The notes: generated by a model not told the origin, from the letters alone. Shown: positions 36,459-46,125, counted from the first letter of the stretch. The stretch: 64,000 nt of DNA from Novosphingobium sp. KCTC 2891 (GCF_025938155.1 NZ_JAPCZG010000007.1:169835-233834); one strand, 5' to 3'. Program-made: numbers and translations.

Positions 36459-38677
36459 ACCTCAGACACCTGCTCACTGCCCTGTCCGCGACCGTGCTGG
36501 CGCTCCCCCAGGGCGCAATGGCCCAGTATACGCTCAACGTGCGCGAGGCGGACATTCGCGCTTTTATCGCCGACGCCGCCGAAGTGACCGGGCGCACGTT
36601 CATCGTCGATGCGCGGGTGCAGGGGAAAGTCAGCGTGGTCAGCGACCGGGCGCTCAGCCGGTCCGAATACTTCGAGGTGTTCCTTTCCACCCTGCGCGCC
36701 AACGGCCTGATCGCGGTGCCCACCGGCAACGGCGCCTTCCGCGTACAGCCCGCCGATGGCGCGGCCACGCAGCCCACTCGCATCGGTAGCCGGGGCGCGG
36801 CGCGCAACCAGATGGTGACCGAGATCGTCCGGCTCCGGACCGTGGATGCCACGCAGGCGGTCGAGACGTTGCGCCCGCTGGTGAGCAAGGACGGCTCGCT
36901 CACCGCGAACAAGTCGGGCAATTCGCTGGTCATCGTCGATTATGCGGACAACCTCGCCCGTATCCGCGCGCTGCTGCGTCAGATCGACCGTGACCAGTCC
37001 TCCACCCAGACGGTGCTGCTGGAACACGCCGGCGCGCGAGAGATCGCGACCGCGCTGGGCCAGCTGATCCCGGCTGGCGGAGAAGGCGGGCGGGCGCTGG
37101 CCAGCGTGGTCGCGGTGGACAGCTCCAACGCCCTGCTGCTGCGCGGCGATCCGGCCACGCTGGCGAAGCTTTCCGCCATGGCGCGCCAGCTCGATGCGCG
37201 TGCAGCACTGGGCGGCGAGATCAAGGTGCTGTGGCTCGACTATGCCGATGCGGCGGTGCTGGTGCCCGTGCTGGAACGGCTGGTCGGCGGTCAGGGCGGC
37301 AGCGAAGTGGCGTCCGGTTCGCAGGCGCCCGTTTCGCTGGGGGGCGTTGGTGGTAACACCACCTCCACGGCGGGCACGCAGGGCAGCACGATGCCTGCGG
37401 GCGGCGCGGCGGCAGGCACGGCGGGCATCAATCCCACCGGCGGCACCAGCGGCGGGCTGGGTTCCGGGCCGATCAAGCTGGAAGGCGGGCGCGGTACGGC
37501 CACGATCACGCGCTATCCCGGCGCGAATGCGGTCATCATCGCCGCACCGGCCGATGAACAGCGCCGCCTGACCGAACTGGTCCGCCAGCTCGACATTCCG
37601 CAGGAACAGGTGCTGGTCGAGGCGATCATCGTCGAGATTTCCAACGACGTGGCGCGCAAGCTGGGCGTGCAGATGCTGATCGGCGGCAAGGACATTCCCT
37701 TTGCCGTCTCCAATTTTTCCAACGTCTCGCCCAACATCATCGACATCGCGGGCGGGCTTTATGCCGACAGGCTGGACCAGACGACGACCGTGATCAACGG
37801 CAGCACCGTCACCACCAGCACCAATTCGCCGACCGCCGACCTGCTGCGCCAGAACGCGGCGAGCGCGATCCTGGGCGCGCAGGGCGGGTTCGGCGGCTTT
37901 GCGACGGAGCTGGGCAAGGACCGCTTCTTCGGCGCGCTGATCAATGCGGTGCAGGCGGACAGCAATTCCAACATCCTGTCCACGCCGCACATCACCACCA
38001 ACAACAACGTCCCCGCCTCGATCCTGTTCGGCAAGGAGATCCCGGTGGCGACGGGCGAGGCGCTGTCTTCCGCCAATTACAACAACACCTTCCGGACCAT
38101 CCAGCGCCAGAACGTGGGCATCGAGCTGGACGTTACCCCGCAGATCAACGCGGGCAACCAGGTGCGGCTGGACCTGCGCCAGCAGGTCAGCTCGATCGCC
38201 GGGCCGGTTTCGTCCAGCAACAGCGAACTCATCATCAACAAGCGCGAGATCAAGACCACGGTCACCGTGGGCGACCGCGAGATCGTGGTGCTGGGCGGCC
38301 TGCTCGACGACAACGAGCGGCGCACCATCGAGAAAGTGCCGCTGCTGGGCGACGTGCCGATCCTGGGCGAACTGTTCAAGTCGCGCGGGAAAAGCCACGT
38401 GAAGACCAACCTGATGGTGTTCATCCGGCCCACGATCATGCGCAACGGGGCGGACCGCGCCGCGCTGACCGCCCGCCGTTACGGCGTGATCCGCGATGCG
38501 CAGGCCGCCTATGATCCCAAGCGGGAGCCGAGCATCGACCAACTGATCGTCGATTATATGGGGGCCGCGCTTCCGGTGGCGCCCGCACCGCAGCCCGGCA
38601 CCGACACGGTGATCGCGCCGCGCTCCGGCATGGTCCAGCCGCTGCCGCTCCCGCCGAGCACCGCGCCCCGGCCTTGA
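36455..38677 (+). CDS. gspD: Type II secretion secretin GspD
   Basis: Outer-membrane secretin ring. 740 residues: signal peptide ending GAMAQY, N0 domain (YTLNVREADIRAFIADAAEVTG), three N-domain repeats, a Gly/Ser-rich linker within N3 (about residues 290-340) and a C-terminal secretin domain with VLVEAIIVEISNDVARKLG and VPLLGDVPILGELF. The ATG at 36455 overlaps the gspC stop. No pilotin gene is seen nearby. Confidence 0.96.
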   Translation: MNLRHLLTALSATVLALPQGAMAQYTLNVREADIRAFIADAAEVTGRTFIVDARVQGKVSVVSDRALSRSEYFEVFLSTLRANGLIAVPTGNGAFRVQPADGAATQPTRIGSRGAARNQMVTEIVRLRTVDATQAVETLRPLVSKDGSLTANKSGNSLVIVDYADNLARIRALLRQIDRDQSSTQTVLLEHAGAREIATALGQLIPAGGEGGRALASVVAVDSSNALLLRGDPATLAKLSAMARQLDARAALGGEIKVLWLDYADAAVLVPVLERLVGGQGGSEVASGSQAPVSLGGVGGNTTSTAGTQGSTMPAGGAAAGTAGINPTGGTSGGLGSGPIKLEGGRGTATITRYPGANAVIIAAPADEQRRLTELVRQLDIPQEQVLVEAIIVEISNDVARKLGVQMLIGGKDIPFAVSNFSNVSPNIIDIAGGLYADRLDQTTTVINGSTVTTSTNSPTADLLRQNAASAILGAQGGFGGFATELGKDRFFGALINAVQADSNSNILSTPHITTNNNVPASILFGKEIPVATGEALSSANYNNTFRTIQRQNVGIELDVTPQINAGNQVRLDLRQQVSSIAGPVSSSNSELIINKREIKTTVTVGDREIVVLGGLLDDNERRTIEKVPLLGDVPILGELFKSRGKSHVKTNLMVFIRPTIMRNGADRAALTARRYGVIRDAQAAYDPKREPSIDQLIVDYMGAALPVAPAPQPGTDTVIAPRSGMVQPLPLPPSTAPRP

Positions 38678-38679
38678 CG

Positions 38680-40233
38680 ATGGACGGCGCGCCCGAATCC
38701 GTCGAACCCGAAATCGCGCCGGGCGTTACGCTTGCTGGCGCGGCGACGGTGGCCGCGCTGCCGCTCGCATGGCCCTATGCTCGCGCCCGCGACACCGGCC
38801 TGCTCGCCGCGGAAACGGCAGACGGGGCGGAAGTGGCGATGCGCGCGGGCAGCGATCCGCTTGCCCTGCTCGACCTGCGCCGGATGCTGGGCCGGCCGTT
38901 CACGCTGCGCACGGTTCCCGCGCCTGATTTCGAGCGGCTTCTCGCCGAACGCTATGCCGTGGACGGTGCCGCCGCTGCCGTGGCGGGCGACATGGCGCTG
39001 GGCGATATCGGGCTGGACGGATTGGACCCGCTGGCGCTTGGACTGCCGAGCGCCGAGGACCTGCTCGACAGCGCCGACGATGCGCCCGCGATCCGGCTCA
39101 TCAACGGGCTGATCGCCGAAGGCCTGCGGCAGGGCGTGTCCGACATCCACATCGAACCCTATGAACAGGCGCTGGTCGTGCGGATGCGGGTGGACGGCGT
39201 GCTGGCGGAAAAGCTGCGGATGCCGCCGCACGTCGCGCCGGTGCTGGTCAGCCGGATCAAGGTCATGGCCCGGCTCGACATTGCAGAACGCCGGTTGCCG
39301 CAGGACGGGCGCATCTCGCTCAGCCTGGGCGGCAAGCTGGTGGACGTGCGCGTTTCCACCCTGCCCAATCGTGCGGGCGAGCGCGTGGTCATGCGCCTGC
39401 TCGACAAGGACAACGCAGGGCTGGACCTCGCCCATCTGGGGCTGGGCGAGAAGGCCAAAGCCTCTTTGCGCGGCGCGCTGGCCGAACCCAACGGCGTGGT
39501 GCTCGTTACCGGGCCGACCGGATCGGGCAAGACGACCACGCTCTATGCCGCGCTGCGCCTGTTGAACGATGGCGCGCGCAACATCCTCACGGTCGAGGAC
39601 CCGGTGGAATATGCGGTGGAAGGCGTGGGCCAGACGCAGGTCAACGCCAAGGTGGGCCTGACTTTCGCAGCCGGGCTGCGCGCCATCCTGCGGCAGGATC
39701 CGGACGTGGTCATGGTGGGCGAAATCCGCGACCGGGAAACCGCCGAAATCGCGGTGCAGGCTTCGCTCACCGGCCATCTCGTGCTGTCGACCGTCCACAC
39801 CAACGATGCGGTGGGCGCGATCACGCGGATGCGCGACATGGGCGTCGAATCGTTCCTGCTGGCCTCCACCCTGCGCGCGGTGATCGCGCAGCGGCTGGTT
39901 CGGCGGCTGTGCCCGCATTGCAGCGTGGAGCGTTCGATCGAGCCGGCCCTTGCCGAGCTGCTGGGGATCAAACCGGGCCGCCTTGTGCGCGAACCGGTGG
40001 GCTGCGCGCGTTGCGACCAGACTGGTTATGCCGGCCGGATCGGCGTGTTCGAGGCGCTGCGTGTCGATGAAACCGTGCGCCGCCTGATCCATGAAGACGC
40101 AAGCGAAGCGGCCATCGCGCGCCATGCCTTCGCCGATGCGCCGCGGCTGGCCAAAGCGGTGCGCCGGCTGGTGCGGGACGGCCTGACCAGTCCGGCCGAA
40201 GCCGCACGCATCCTGCGGCGCGAGGACGGCTGA
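38680..40233 (+). CDS. gspE: Type II secretion ATPase GspE
   Basis: Hexameric ATPase powering pseudopilus assembly. 517 residues: N1E/N2E regions, Walker A GPTGSGKTTTLYAAL, Asp box (TVEDPVEY), Walker B (LRQDPDVVMVGEIRDRETAE), His box, and a CPHC/CARC zinc-binding Cys4 insert near the C terminus. ATG at 38680 is used; TTG at 38674, forming a TTGA overlap with gspD, is also in frame and adds two residues. Confidence 0.95.
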   Translation: MDGAPESVEPEIAPGVTLAGAATVAALPLAWPYARARDTGLLAAETADGAEVAMRAGSDPLALLDLRRMLGRPFTLRTVPAPDFERLLAERYAVDGAAAAVAGDMALGDIGLDGLDPLALGLPSAEDLLDSADDAPAIRLINGLIAEGLRQGVSDIHIEPYEQALVVRMRVDGVLAEKLRMPPHVAPVLVSRIKVMARLDIAERRLPQDGRISLSLGGKLVDVRVSTLPNRAGERVVMRLLDKDNAGLDLAHLGLGEKAKASLRGALAEPNGVVLVTGPTGSGKTTTLYAALRLLNDGARNILTVEDPVEYAVEGVGQTQVNAKVGLTFAAGLRAILRQDPDVVMVGEIRDRETAEIAVQASLTGHLVLSTVHTNDAVGAITRMRDMGVESFLLASTLRAVIAQRLVRRLCPHCSVERSIEPALAELLGIKPGRLVREPVGCARCDQTGYAGRIGVFEALRVDETVRRLIHEDASEAAIARHAFADAPRLAKAVRRLVRDGLTSPAEAARILRREDG

Positions 40234-41474
40234 TGGCGCGCTTCGCCTATCATGCCATCGACCCCAAAGGGCTGGAACGGCGCGGCGCGGTCGAGGCCGG
40301 GGACGAGCGGCAGGCGGCTGAAAAGCTGGCGGCGCGCCAGTGGCACATCGTGGCGCTGGCGCCCGATGTCGCGGCTTCGGCGCGGCGGGCGGCGAGCGGC
40401 ACGGCGCAGGGCGGCGGGCGCGGATCGCTGTTCGCACCGCGCCTTTCCGCCAAGCAACTGGCGTTGTTCACGCGCCAGATCGCCTCGCTGATGCTGGTCA
40501 GCCCGTTGGAGGAATCGCTGCGCACCATCGCGCGCCAGACCGAAAAGCCCCGGGCGCGGGCCATCCTGGGCAATGTCCATGCCGGCATCGTAGAGGGCTT
40601 GCCGCTGGCCGAGGCAATGCGCCGCGAGGAGCCGAGCTTTCCCCCCGTTTACCGGGCGATGATCGCAGCGGGCGAGAACTCGGGCAGCCTGCCCGCCATC
40701 GCCAACCGTCTTGCCGACCTGCTCGAACGGCAGGCGGCGGTGCGCGCGAAGATCCTGGCCGCGCTGGCCTATCCCGTCGTGCTGTCGTTCGTCGCCATCG
40801 CCGTGGTCGCGGGCCTGATGATCTCGGTCGTGCCGCGCGTGGTCGAGCAGTTCGACAACGCCAGCCGCCAGTTGCCGTGGCTGACGCGCGGCGTGATCGC
40901 GGTGTCGCAAGTTCTTGCGGGATGGTGGTGGGCGATCCTGCTGGCGCTGTTGGCGGCCACTTTCGGTTTCGCGCGGGCCTTGCGCGATCCGGGTTTCCGG
41001 CTTCGCGTGGACCGGGCGGTGCTGGGCCTGCCGTTCGTTGGCCGGCTGGTGCGCGATGTCCATGCCGCCGCGCTCGCCCGCACGCTGGCCACCATGATCG
41101 AGGCGCGGCTGCCGCTGGTGGACGGGCTGCGGCTCGCGACGCGCACCGTGTCGAACAGCGTCCAGCGCAATGCGCTGGCCCGGATCACGGAGCAGGTCCG
41201 CGCCGGCGGCTCGCTTTCCACCGCGCTGCGCGAGGCGGGCACGTTCCCGCCGCTGCTGGTCTATCTGGCCGCCAGCGGCGAAGCGGCGGGGCAGCTGGGC
41301 CTGATGCTCGAACGCGCGGCCGACTATCTCGAGCGCGAGTTCGAAAGTTTCACCGCCACCGCGATGGCCTTGCTCGAACCTGCGATCATCGTCGTGATGG
41401 GCGCGGTCGTGGCGCTGATCATCCTCGCGATCCTGCTGCCGATCCTGCAACTCCAGAACCTGACCGGACTGTGA
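40233..41474 (+). CDS. gspF: Type II secretion inner-membrane protein GspF
   Basis: Polytopic platform protein. 413 residues with two T2SSF repeats (from LALFTRQIASLMLVSPLEESL and from HAAALARTLATMIEARLPLVDGL) and three membrane segments around residues 175-195, 225-245 and 380-405. The N-terminal FAYHAIDPKGLERRG is the family start. TGATG overlap with gspE. Confidence 0.95.
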   Translation: MARFAYHAIDPKGLERRGAVEAGDERQAAEKLAARQWHIVALAPDVAASARRAASGTAQGGGRGSLFAPRLSAKQLALFTRQIASLMLVSPLEESLRTIARQTEKPRARAILGNVHAGIVEGLPLAEAMRREEPSFPPVYRAMIAAGENSGSLPAIANRLADLLERQAAVRAKILAALAYPVVLSFVAIAVVAGLMISVVPRVVEQFDNASRQLPWLTRGVIAVSQVLAGWWWAILLALLAATFGFARALRDPGFRLRVDRAVLGLPFVGRLVRDVHAAALARTLATMIEARLPLVDGLRLATRTVSNSVQRNALARITEQVRAGGSLSTALREAGTFPPLLVYLAASGEAAGQLGLMLERAADYLEREFESFTATAMALLEPAIIVVMGAVVALIILAILLPILQLQNLTGL

Positions 41475-41478
41475 CCCG

Positions 41479-41961
41479 ATGAACACCTACCGACACATTG
41501 GCCGCACTTCGGGCCGCACCGGGGACCGCACCTCGCGCCCCGTCGCCAACGGCTTCAGCCTCGTCGAACTGATGGTCGTGCTGTTCATCATGGCGCTGCT
41601 GGCGGCGGTGGTCGCCTACAATGTGATTCCGGTGGGCGATAAGGCGAAGGTGGTCGCCGCGCGGGCCGATATCGCCACGCTTGACCAGTCGCTGGAAATG
41701 TATCGCCTCGATCTGGGGGCTTACCCCACGCAGGGCGAAGGCCTCGCCGCGCTGCGCACCCCGCCGGCCGGGCTGGCTAGCCCGCAGGATTATCGCAGCG
41801 GCGGCTATATCAAGGATTTGCCCAACGATCCCTGGGGCCACCCCTACCAATATGTCGTCCCCGGCCGCGATGGGCAGGCGTTCGAGGTGTTCTCGCTCGG
41901 CGCTGATGGCCAGCCGGGCGGCAGCGGGCTTGCCGCCGACGTGACCGCGAAGAAGGACTGA
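41479..41961 (+). CDS. gspG: Major pseudopilin GspG
   Basis: 160-residue type II major pseudopilin. The prepilin peptidase site is NG/FSLVE with cleavage after Gly25 and the conserved +5 Glu30, followed by a hydrophobic helix and the GspG C-terminal pattern (AYPTQGEGLAALRTPP, LPNDPWGHPYQYVVPG, EVFSLGADGQPGG with the calcium-loop region). The leader is unusually long at 25 residues. The next gene, 9 nt downstream, is gspL rather than gspH. Confidence 0.96.
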   Translation: MNTYRHIGRTSGRTGDRTSRPVANGFSLVELMVVLFIMALLAAVVAYNVIPVGDKAKVVAARADIATLDQSLEMYRLDLGAYPTQGEGLAALRTPPAGLASPQDYRSGGYIKDLPNDPWGHPYQYVVPGRDGQAFEVFSLGADGQPGGSGLAADVTAKKD

Positions 41962-41970
41962 CGCGCGGCG

Positions 41971-43101
41971 ATGGCGCAGCCCGTTCCCCTTGGCGATCCC
42001 GCACCCGACGGAGTGATCGCGCTGCTGCCCGACGCCCCCGGCGGTGCGTGGCGGTGGTGGCGCGTGGCGGATGGCGCGTTGGGCCGCGAGCGCGCGTGGC
42101 TGCCGGGCGAGGAACTGCCGTGGGTCGCCGCGACGCCGGCAACCTTGCTGGTGCCCTCCGCTGCGGCACCGGTGCGGGACAAACCCTTGCCCGACCTGCC
42201 CGCGGCGCAGGCGCTTGCGGCGGAACGGATCGCGCTGTCGGGGCAGTCGGGCGCCGAGGCGGATCGCCATGTCGCGGTGGCGGCAGCGGACGGGCGCCTG
42301 CTTGCGGCGACGGCGGGCCTTGCGGATATGGACTGGTGGCTGGCGGCAGCGGAAGGCGCGGAACTGGCGGTGCGGGCACTGGTGCCGGCTGCGCTGGCGC
42401 TGCCCCGGCCTGAAGCTGGAGTGGTCACTGCTGAGCTGGGCGGGCAGCCGCTGGCCCGCACCGCCGAAGCGGCGTTCGCGGGCGAGTTGGCGCTGGTAGA
42501 GGCGCTGGGCGGCGGGTGCGGGACAGATGTGGTCGCGACCGAGGCGCTCGATGCGGCGTTGCTGGCGCTTCATGCGCGCGCGCCGCTGGACTTGCGGCAA
42601 GGCCGCTATGCGCCGGCGCGGGTTTCGTTCTTCCATGTGGCGGATTGGGTCCAGATCGCGCGGATGGCGGCTGTGGCGGCGCTGCTCGGGCTGGTGCTGA
42701 TGCTGGTGTGGATCGTGCGGCTCGATCGCGACACCGCCGCACGCGAGGCCGAGGCGCTGGCCGCCGTGCAGGCGAAGTTCCCGGCGGCGGGCGATCTCGA
42801 CGGCGCGGAGCGGCTGGTGCTGGCGGAAGCGGCGCGGCGCGGTGCCGGGGCGGCGGCATTCCCAGCGCCTGCGGCGGCGCTGCTGGCGGCGATGCGTCCG
42901 GTGCCCGCGCTGCGGCTGCGCGATCTGGGCTTCGACGGCGATGGCACGCTGCGCTTCACCGCCGCCGCACCGCGTGCGGAGGACGTGAATGCCGTGCTGA
43001 TCGCGCTGCAACGGCAGGGCTGGAAAGTGACCGTTCCGCCGTCGCTCAGCCCCGATCCCACCGGCGCGACCGTCGCCGCGATCACGCTGAGGGCTCCATG
43101 A
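41971..43101 (+). CDS. gspL: Type II secretion protein GspL
   Basis: Bitopic protein recruiting GspE to the membrane. 376 residues: a divergent actin-like cytoplasmic domain (residues 1-220), one membrane segment near residue 232-250 (VAALLGLVLMLVWIVRL) and a small periplasmic ferredoxin-like domain (LRLRDLGFDGDGTLRF, ALQRQGWKVTV). The call rests on layout and on position before gspM. The sequence is Ala-rich and poorly conserved. Confidence 0.85.
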   Translation: MAQPVPLGDPAPDGVIALLPDAPGGAWRWWRVADGALGRERAWLPGEELPWVAATPATLLVPSAAAPVRDKPLPDLPAAQALAAERIALSGQSGAEADRHVAVAAADGRLLAATAGLADMDWWLAAAEGAELAVRALVPAALALPRPEAGVVTAELGGQPLARTAEAAFAGELALVEALGGGCGTDVVATEALDAALLALHARAPLDLRQGRYAPARVSFFHVADWVQIARMAAVAALLGLVLMLVWIVRLDRDTAAREAEALAAVQAKFPAAGDLDGAERLVLAEAARRGAGAAAFPAPAAALLAAMRPVPALRLRDLGFDGDGTLRFTAAAPRAEDVNAVLIALQRQGWKVTVPPSLSPDPTGATVAAITLRAP

Positions 43102-43571
43102 GGGCGTTGCTCGACTGGCGCGCCGGGCTGACCGGGCGCGAACGCCGTCTGGTCGATCTGGCGGCGCTGCTGACCGCGCTGGTCGTCGGTGTCTATGGGA
43201 TCGTGCTGCCCGTGGGCCACGCGCTCGACGATGCCGAGGCGCGCCATGCGGCAGCGGTGGAGCGCAGCGCGCGCCTTGTCACGGCGGTTCGCAGCATGAC
43301 GCCGGGCGTATCGCCGCGCGAGTCCGCATCGGCACCGCTCGACCAGATCGTGTCCGTCAGCGCGCAGGAGGCGGGCCTTGTCGTCCAGTCGGTGCAGCCG
43401 CGGGGGAGCGACCGGGTCGTGCTGGTGATACCGTCGGCACCTCCCGTCACGGCGCTTGGCTGGATCGATCGCCTTGGTGCGCGCGGCCTGGCGGTCGAAA
43501 GCCTTGCCGTGCGGCCTTCGCCCGATGGCACGGCTGCGGTCGAAGTCACGTTCCGGCGAGCCGGGCCATGA
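43098..43571 (+). CDS. gspM: Type II secretion protein GspM
   Basis: 157-residue bitopic protein: WRAGLTGRERRLVDLAALLT leading into one membrane segment (about residues 20-42), a coiled stretch, and a periplasmic ferredoxin-like domain (IVSVSAQEAGLVVQSVQPRG, ALGWIDRLGARGLAVESLAV). GspM partners GspL. ATGA overlap with gspL. Confidence 0.88.
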   Translation: MRALLDWRAGLTGRERRLVDLAALLTALVVGVYGIVLPVGHALDDAEARHAAAVERSARLVTAVRSMTPGVSPRESASAPLDQIVSVSAQEAGLVVQSVQPRGSDRVVLVIPSAPPVTALGWIDRLGARGLAVESLAVRPSPDGTAAVEVTFRRAGP

Positions 43572-44296
43572 TCGGCCGCTGGATTTTCCTGCGCGACGGG
43601 CGCTGGCCCGCCGGATCGCGGATGACGCTCGCCTTGTTGTTCCTCGCGGCGCTGGTGGTCTTGTTGCCGTTGCGACTGGTGCTGGGCGGGGTGCCGGGCC
43701 TTTCGGCGAGCGCGGCCGAAGGGACCATATGGTCGGGCCGGGTGCGCGATGCCGCTATCGGACCATTCGTGCTGGGCACGGTGGACGCTGGGCTTTCGCC
43801 GCTGCCGCTGCTGGTGGGGCGGCGCGAGGTGTGGCTGCGCCGCGGCGGGGCCGATCCCTTGCATGGCCGGATTTCGGGCGCGGGCGGGGAGGTTCGGCTT
43901 TCGTCGGTGGACGGGACCGTGGCGCCGGGTGGTGCCTTTGGCGGACTGCCGGTGGAGGCGATCAACTTCGCCGGGTTCGGCGCGGCGCTGGCGGACGGCC
44001 GTTGCCTTTCAGCGGAAGGCAGCGTGACCGCCACGCTGCCGCCGCTGGGCGCGTTGGGCGGAGGCCCGATCCTGCTGAGCGGCCGTGCCCGCTGCGACGG
44101 AGCCGCACTGCTGCTGCCACTGCGCGGCAGCGGCGGCATGGAGCGGCTGGACTTGCGCATCCATGCGAATGGCGGGTGGCGCGCGGAGTTTGTGCTGGCC
44201 GATCCGCCGATGGAAGCCGTGCCGGCGCTTGTGGCCATGGGGTTCGTCGCTCGTCCCGGCGGCCTTGGCCTCAGGACGAGCGGACGGTTACGGTAG
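43568..44296 (+). CDS. gspN: Type II secretion protein GspN
   Basis: 242 residues with one N-terminal membrane segment (about residues 20-40) and a beta-rich periplasmic domain starting LSASAAEGTIWSGRVRDA, the GspN pattern. Accessory component present in some T2SS operons, often last. ATGA overlap with gspM. Its stop is 3 nt from the convergent dps stop. Confidence 0.88.
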   Translation: MIGRWIFLRDGRWPAGSRMTLALLFLAALVVLLPLRLVLGGVPGLSASAAEGTIWSGRVRDAAIGPFVLGTVDAGLSPLPLLVGRREVWLRRGGADPLHGRISGAGGEVRLSSVDGTVAPGGAFGGLPVEAINFAGFGAALADGRCLSAEGSVTATLPPLGALGGGPILLSGRARCDGAALLLPLRGSGGMERLDLRIHANGGWRAEFVLADPPMEAVPALVAMGFVARPGGLGLRTSGRLR

Positions 44297-44299
44297 GAT

Positions 44300-44755
44300 T
44301 CAGCTGGCGATCTGGGTGAGGAACCAGACGCGCTGCTGGGCCTGGTCGGTCCAGTCGTCGGCCAGCCCTTCGGTGGCGTTGTCGCCCGCTTCGCCCGCGG
44401 CAGCCTTGGCGGCGCGGATGCGTTCGACCAGCTTGGCGTTGTCGTCGCGCAGCGCCTTGACCATCTCGATGGCATCCACCTTGGCGCGGTCGTCGTCCTC
44501 GATCACGGTCTTGGCGGCGATCGACCCGATCGAGGTCAGCGTGGCGCCGCCGTTCTTGCGCACGCGCTCACCAATGATGTCGGTCAGCGCGAAGAGCGCG
44601 GCGGCCTGTTCGTCGAACAGCAGGTGCAGGTCGCGGAACTGCGGCCCGGCGACGTGCCAGTGGTAATTCTTGGTCTTGAGATAGAGCGCGAAGTAATCGG
44701 CGAGCAGCCCGTTCAGGCTGTCGACCAGCGCCTTCCTTGCATTGTCACCCGGCAT
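44300..44755 (-). CDS. dps: Dps-family ferritin-like DNA-protection protein
   Basis: 151-residue ferritin-like protein that oxidises and stores iron using H2O2 and can coat DNA. The inter-subunit ferroxidase residues lie in KTKNYHWHVAGPQFRDLHLLFDEQ-type sequence (His, His, Asp and Glu visible in NYHWHV, RDLHLLFDEQ). ATG at 44755 follows GAAGGGGA. A possible general-stress promoter lies upstream. Same strand as nhaA but 96 nt away. Confidence 0.93.
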   Translation of the reverse strand: MPGDNARKALVDSLNGLLADYFALYLKTKNYHWHVAGPQFRDLHLLFDEQAAALFALTDIIGERVRKNGGATLTSIGSIAAKTVIEDDDRAKVDAIEMVKALRDDNAKLVERIRAAKAAAGEAGDNATEGLADDWTDQAQQRVWFLTQIAS

Positions 44756-44790
44756 GGTAATCCCCTTCGCTTGCTGCGGCTGGACCCTAA

Positions 44791-44815
44791 TACGCCAAGG
44801 CGACCGATTGGTTTC
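44791..44815 (-). promoter_or_regulatory. Weak EcfG-like promoter upstream of dps
   Basis: On the minus strand, GAAAC is separated by 16 nt from CGTA. The alphaproteobacterial general-stress consensus is GGAAC-N16-CGTT, so there is one mismatch in each box with exact spacing. It lies 36 nt upstream of the dps start, where such a promoter would be expected for a stress gene. Confidence 0.35.
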
Positions 44816-44851
44816 ACGCAAAAGCCGGGTTGAACTGATCGGCAGCGTCGA

Positions 44852-46024
44852 TCAGTCGGCGGGCTTGGGCGAGAACCTCAGGACCAGTGCGCCGGCGATT
44901 GCGGACAGCAGCGAGCCGGCGAGAATGCCGATCTTGGCTTCCTCACCCAGCGCGGGGCGGGTCGGAAAGGCCAGCCCGGCGATGAACAGGCTCATCGTGA
45001 AGCCGATGCCGCACAGCAGCGCCATGCCCCACAGGTGCGACAGGTGCGTGCCCGCCGGGCGCGGCGCGAAGCCGAGCCGCTCGCAGGCGACCACGGCGGA
45101 AAACACGCCGACCTGCTTGCCGATGAACAGTCCGGCCGCGATGGCGAGCGGGAGCGGATCGGCAAGGCTCGATCCCCCGCCCAGCGTGACGCCGGCATTG
45201 GCAAGGCCGAACAGCGGCACGATCAGAAAGCCGTTGGGCGCGACCAGCGCGTGTTCCATCCGCAGCAGCGGGCTATCGCCGTGCCGATCGAGCGCCATGG
45301 GCACGGTCAGTGCGGCCAGCACGCCGGCTACGGTGGCATGGACGCCCGAATGGAGCACTGCCGCCCACAGCGCGATGGCCAGCACGATGTATGGCCACGA
45401 GGCGCGAATCCCGCTGCGGTTGAGAATCACCATGGCCCCGAAAAGCGCGGCGGCGATGCCGAGCCATGCCCACACGATGCCGGCGGTGTAGAAAATCGCG
45501 ATGACCGCGACCGCGCCAAGGTCGTCGACGATGGCGACGGTGAGCAGGAACAGGCGCACGGAGGGTGGCACACGTTTGCCAATCAGCGCCAGCACGCCCA
45601 TTGCGAAAGCGATGTCGGTGGCGGCGGGAATGGCCCATCCCGCGTGCAATGCGGCATCTCCGCGCGAGGCGGCGAGATAGACCAGCGCCGGCACCGACAT
45701 GCCCGCCAGCGCGGCGACGACGGGCAATCGCCGGCGCTGCGGGTCGGCCAGTTCACCGACGATGATTTCCCGTTTGATCTCAAGCCCGACGACGAAGAAG
45801 AACACCGCCATCAGCCCGTCATTGATCCACAGGTGGAGTGTGTCCAGCCGAGGCAGCGGAGTCCACGGCAGCGGGTGGTGGAACAGATCGTGCCACGCTT
45901 GCGCGAGGGGGGAGTTCGCAAGTGCGAGCGCCGCCGCGGCGCAGGCGATGAGCACCAGCCCCGGCGCTGCCTCGCTGCGCCCGAGGCGGCCCAGCCACCC
46001 CCTAGACCTTAGGATTCCCGCCAT
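44852..46024 (-). CDS. nhaA: Na+/H+ antiporter NhaA
   Basis: Electrogenic 2H+/Na+ exchanger. 390 residues with about 12 membrane segments. The ion-binding Asp pair is in TVAIVDDLGAVAVIAIFYT, and the C-terminal GIGFTMSLFIAGLAF motif is present. ATG at 46024 (MAGILRSRG) is chosen over a longer frame with a Cys/Pro-rich tail. Diverges from the NfrB-like gene with 101 nt between starts. Confidence 0.95.
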   Translation of the reverse strand: MAGILRSRGWLGRLGRSEAAPGLVLIACAAAALALANSPLAQAWHDLFHHPLPWTPLPRLDTLHLWINDGLMAVFFFVVGLEIKREIIVGELADPQRRRLPVVAALAGMSVPALVYLAASRGDAALHAGWAIPAATDIAFAMGVLALIGKRVPPSVRLFLLTVAIVDDLGAVAVIAIFYTAGIVWAWLGIAAALFGAMVILNRSGIRASWPYIVLAIALWAAVLHSGVHATVAGVLAALTVPMALDRHGDSPLLRMEHALVAPNGFLIVPLFGLANAGVTLGGGSSLADPLPLAIAAGLFIGKQVGVFSAVVACERLGFAPRPAGTHLSHLWGMALLCGIGFTMSLFIAGLAFPTRPALGEEAKIGILAGSLLSAIAGALVLRFSPKPAD

Positions 46025-46125
46025 ATTCGAACCAATCACCTGCGTGCCTGCGTTGCCATCGGGGCACGCGCGCCGATACTCTCTAACCGGAGATGGGGTG
46101 CCGTCAAACCGGCGGGGGCAAGGAC

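Noticed and set aside
36083..38542. 819-codon minus-strand frame opposite gspC/gspD
   Set aside because: His/Arg/Gln-rich shadow of the secretin gene with no recognisable features.
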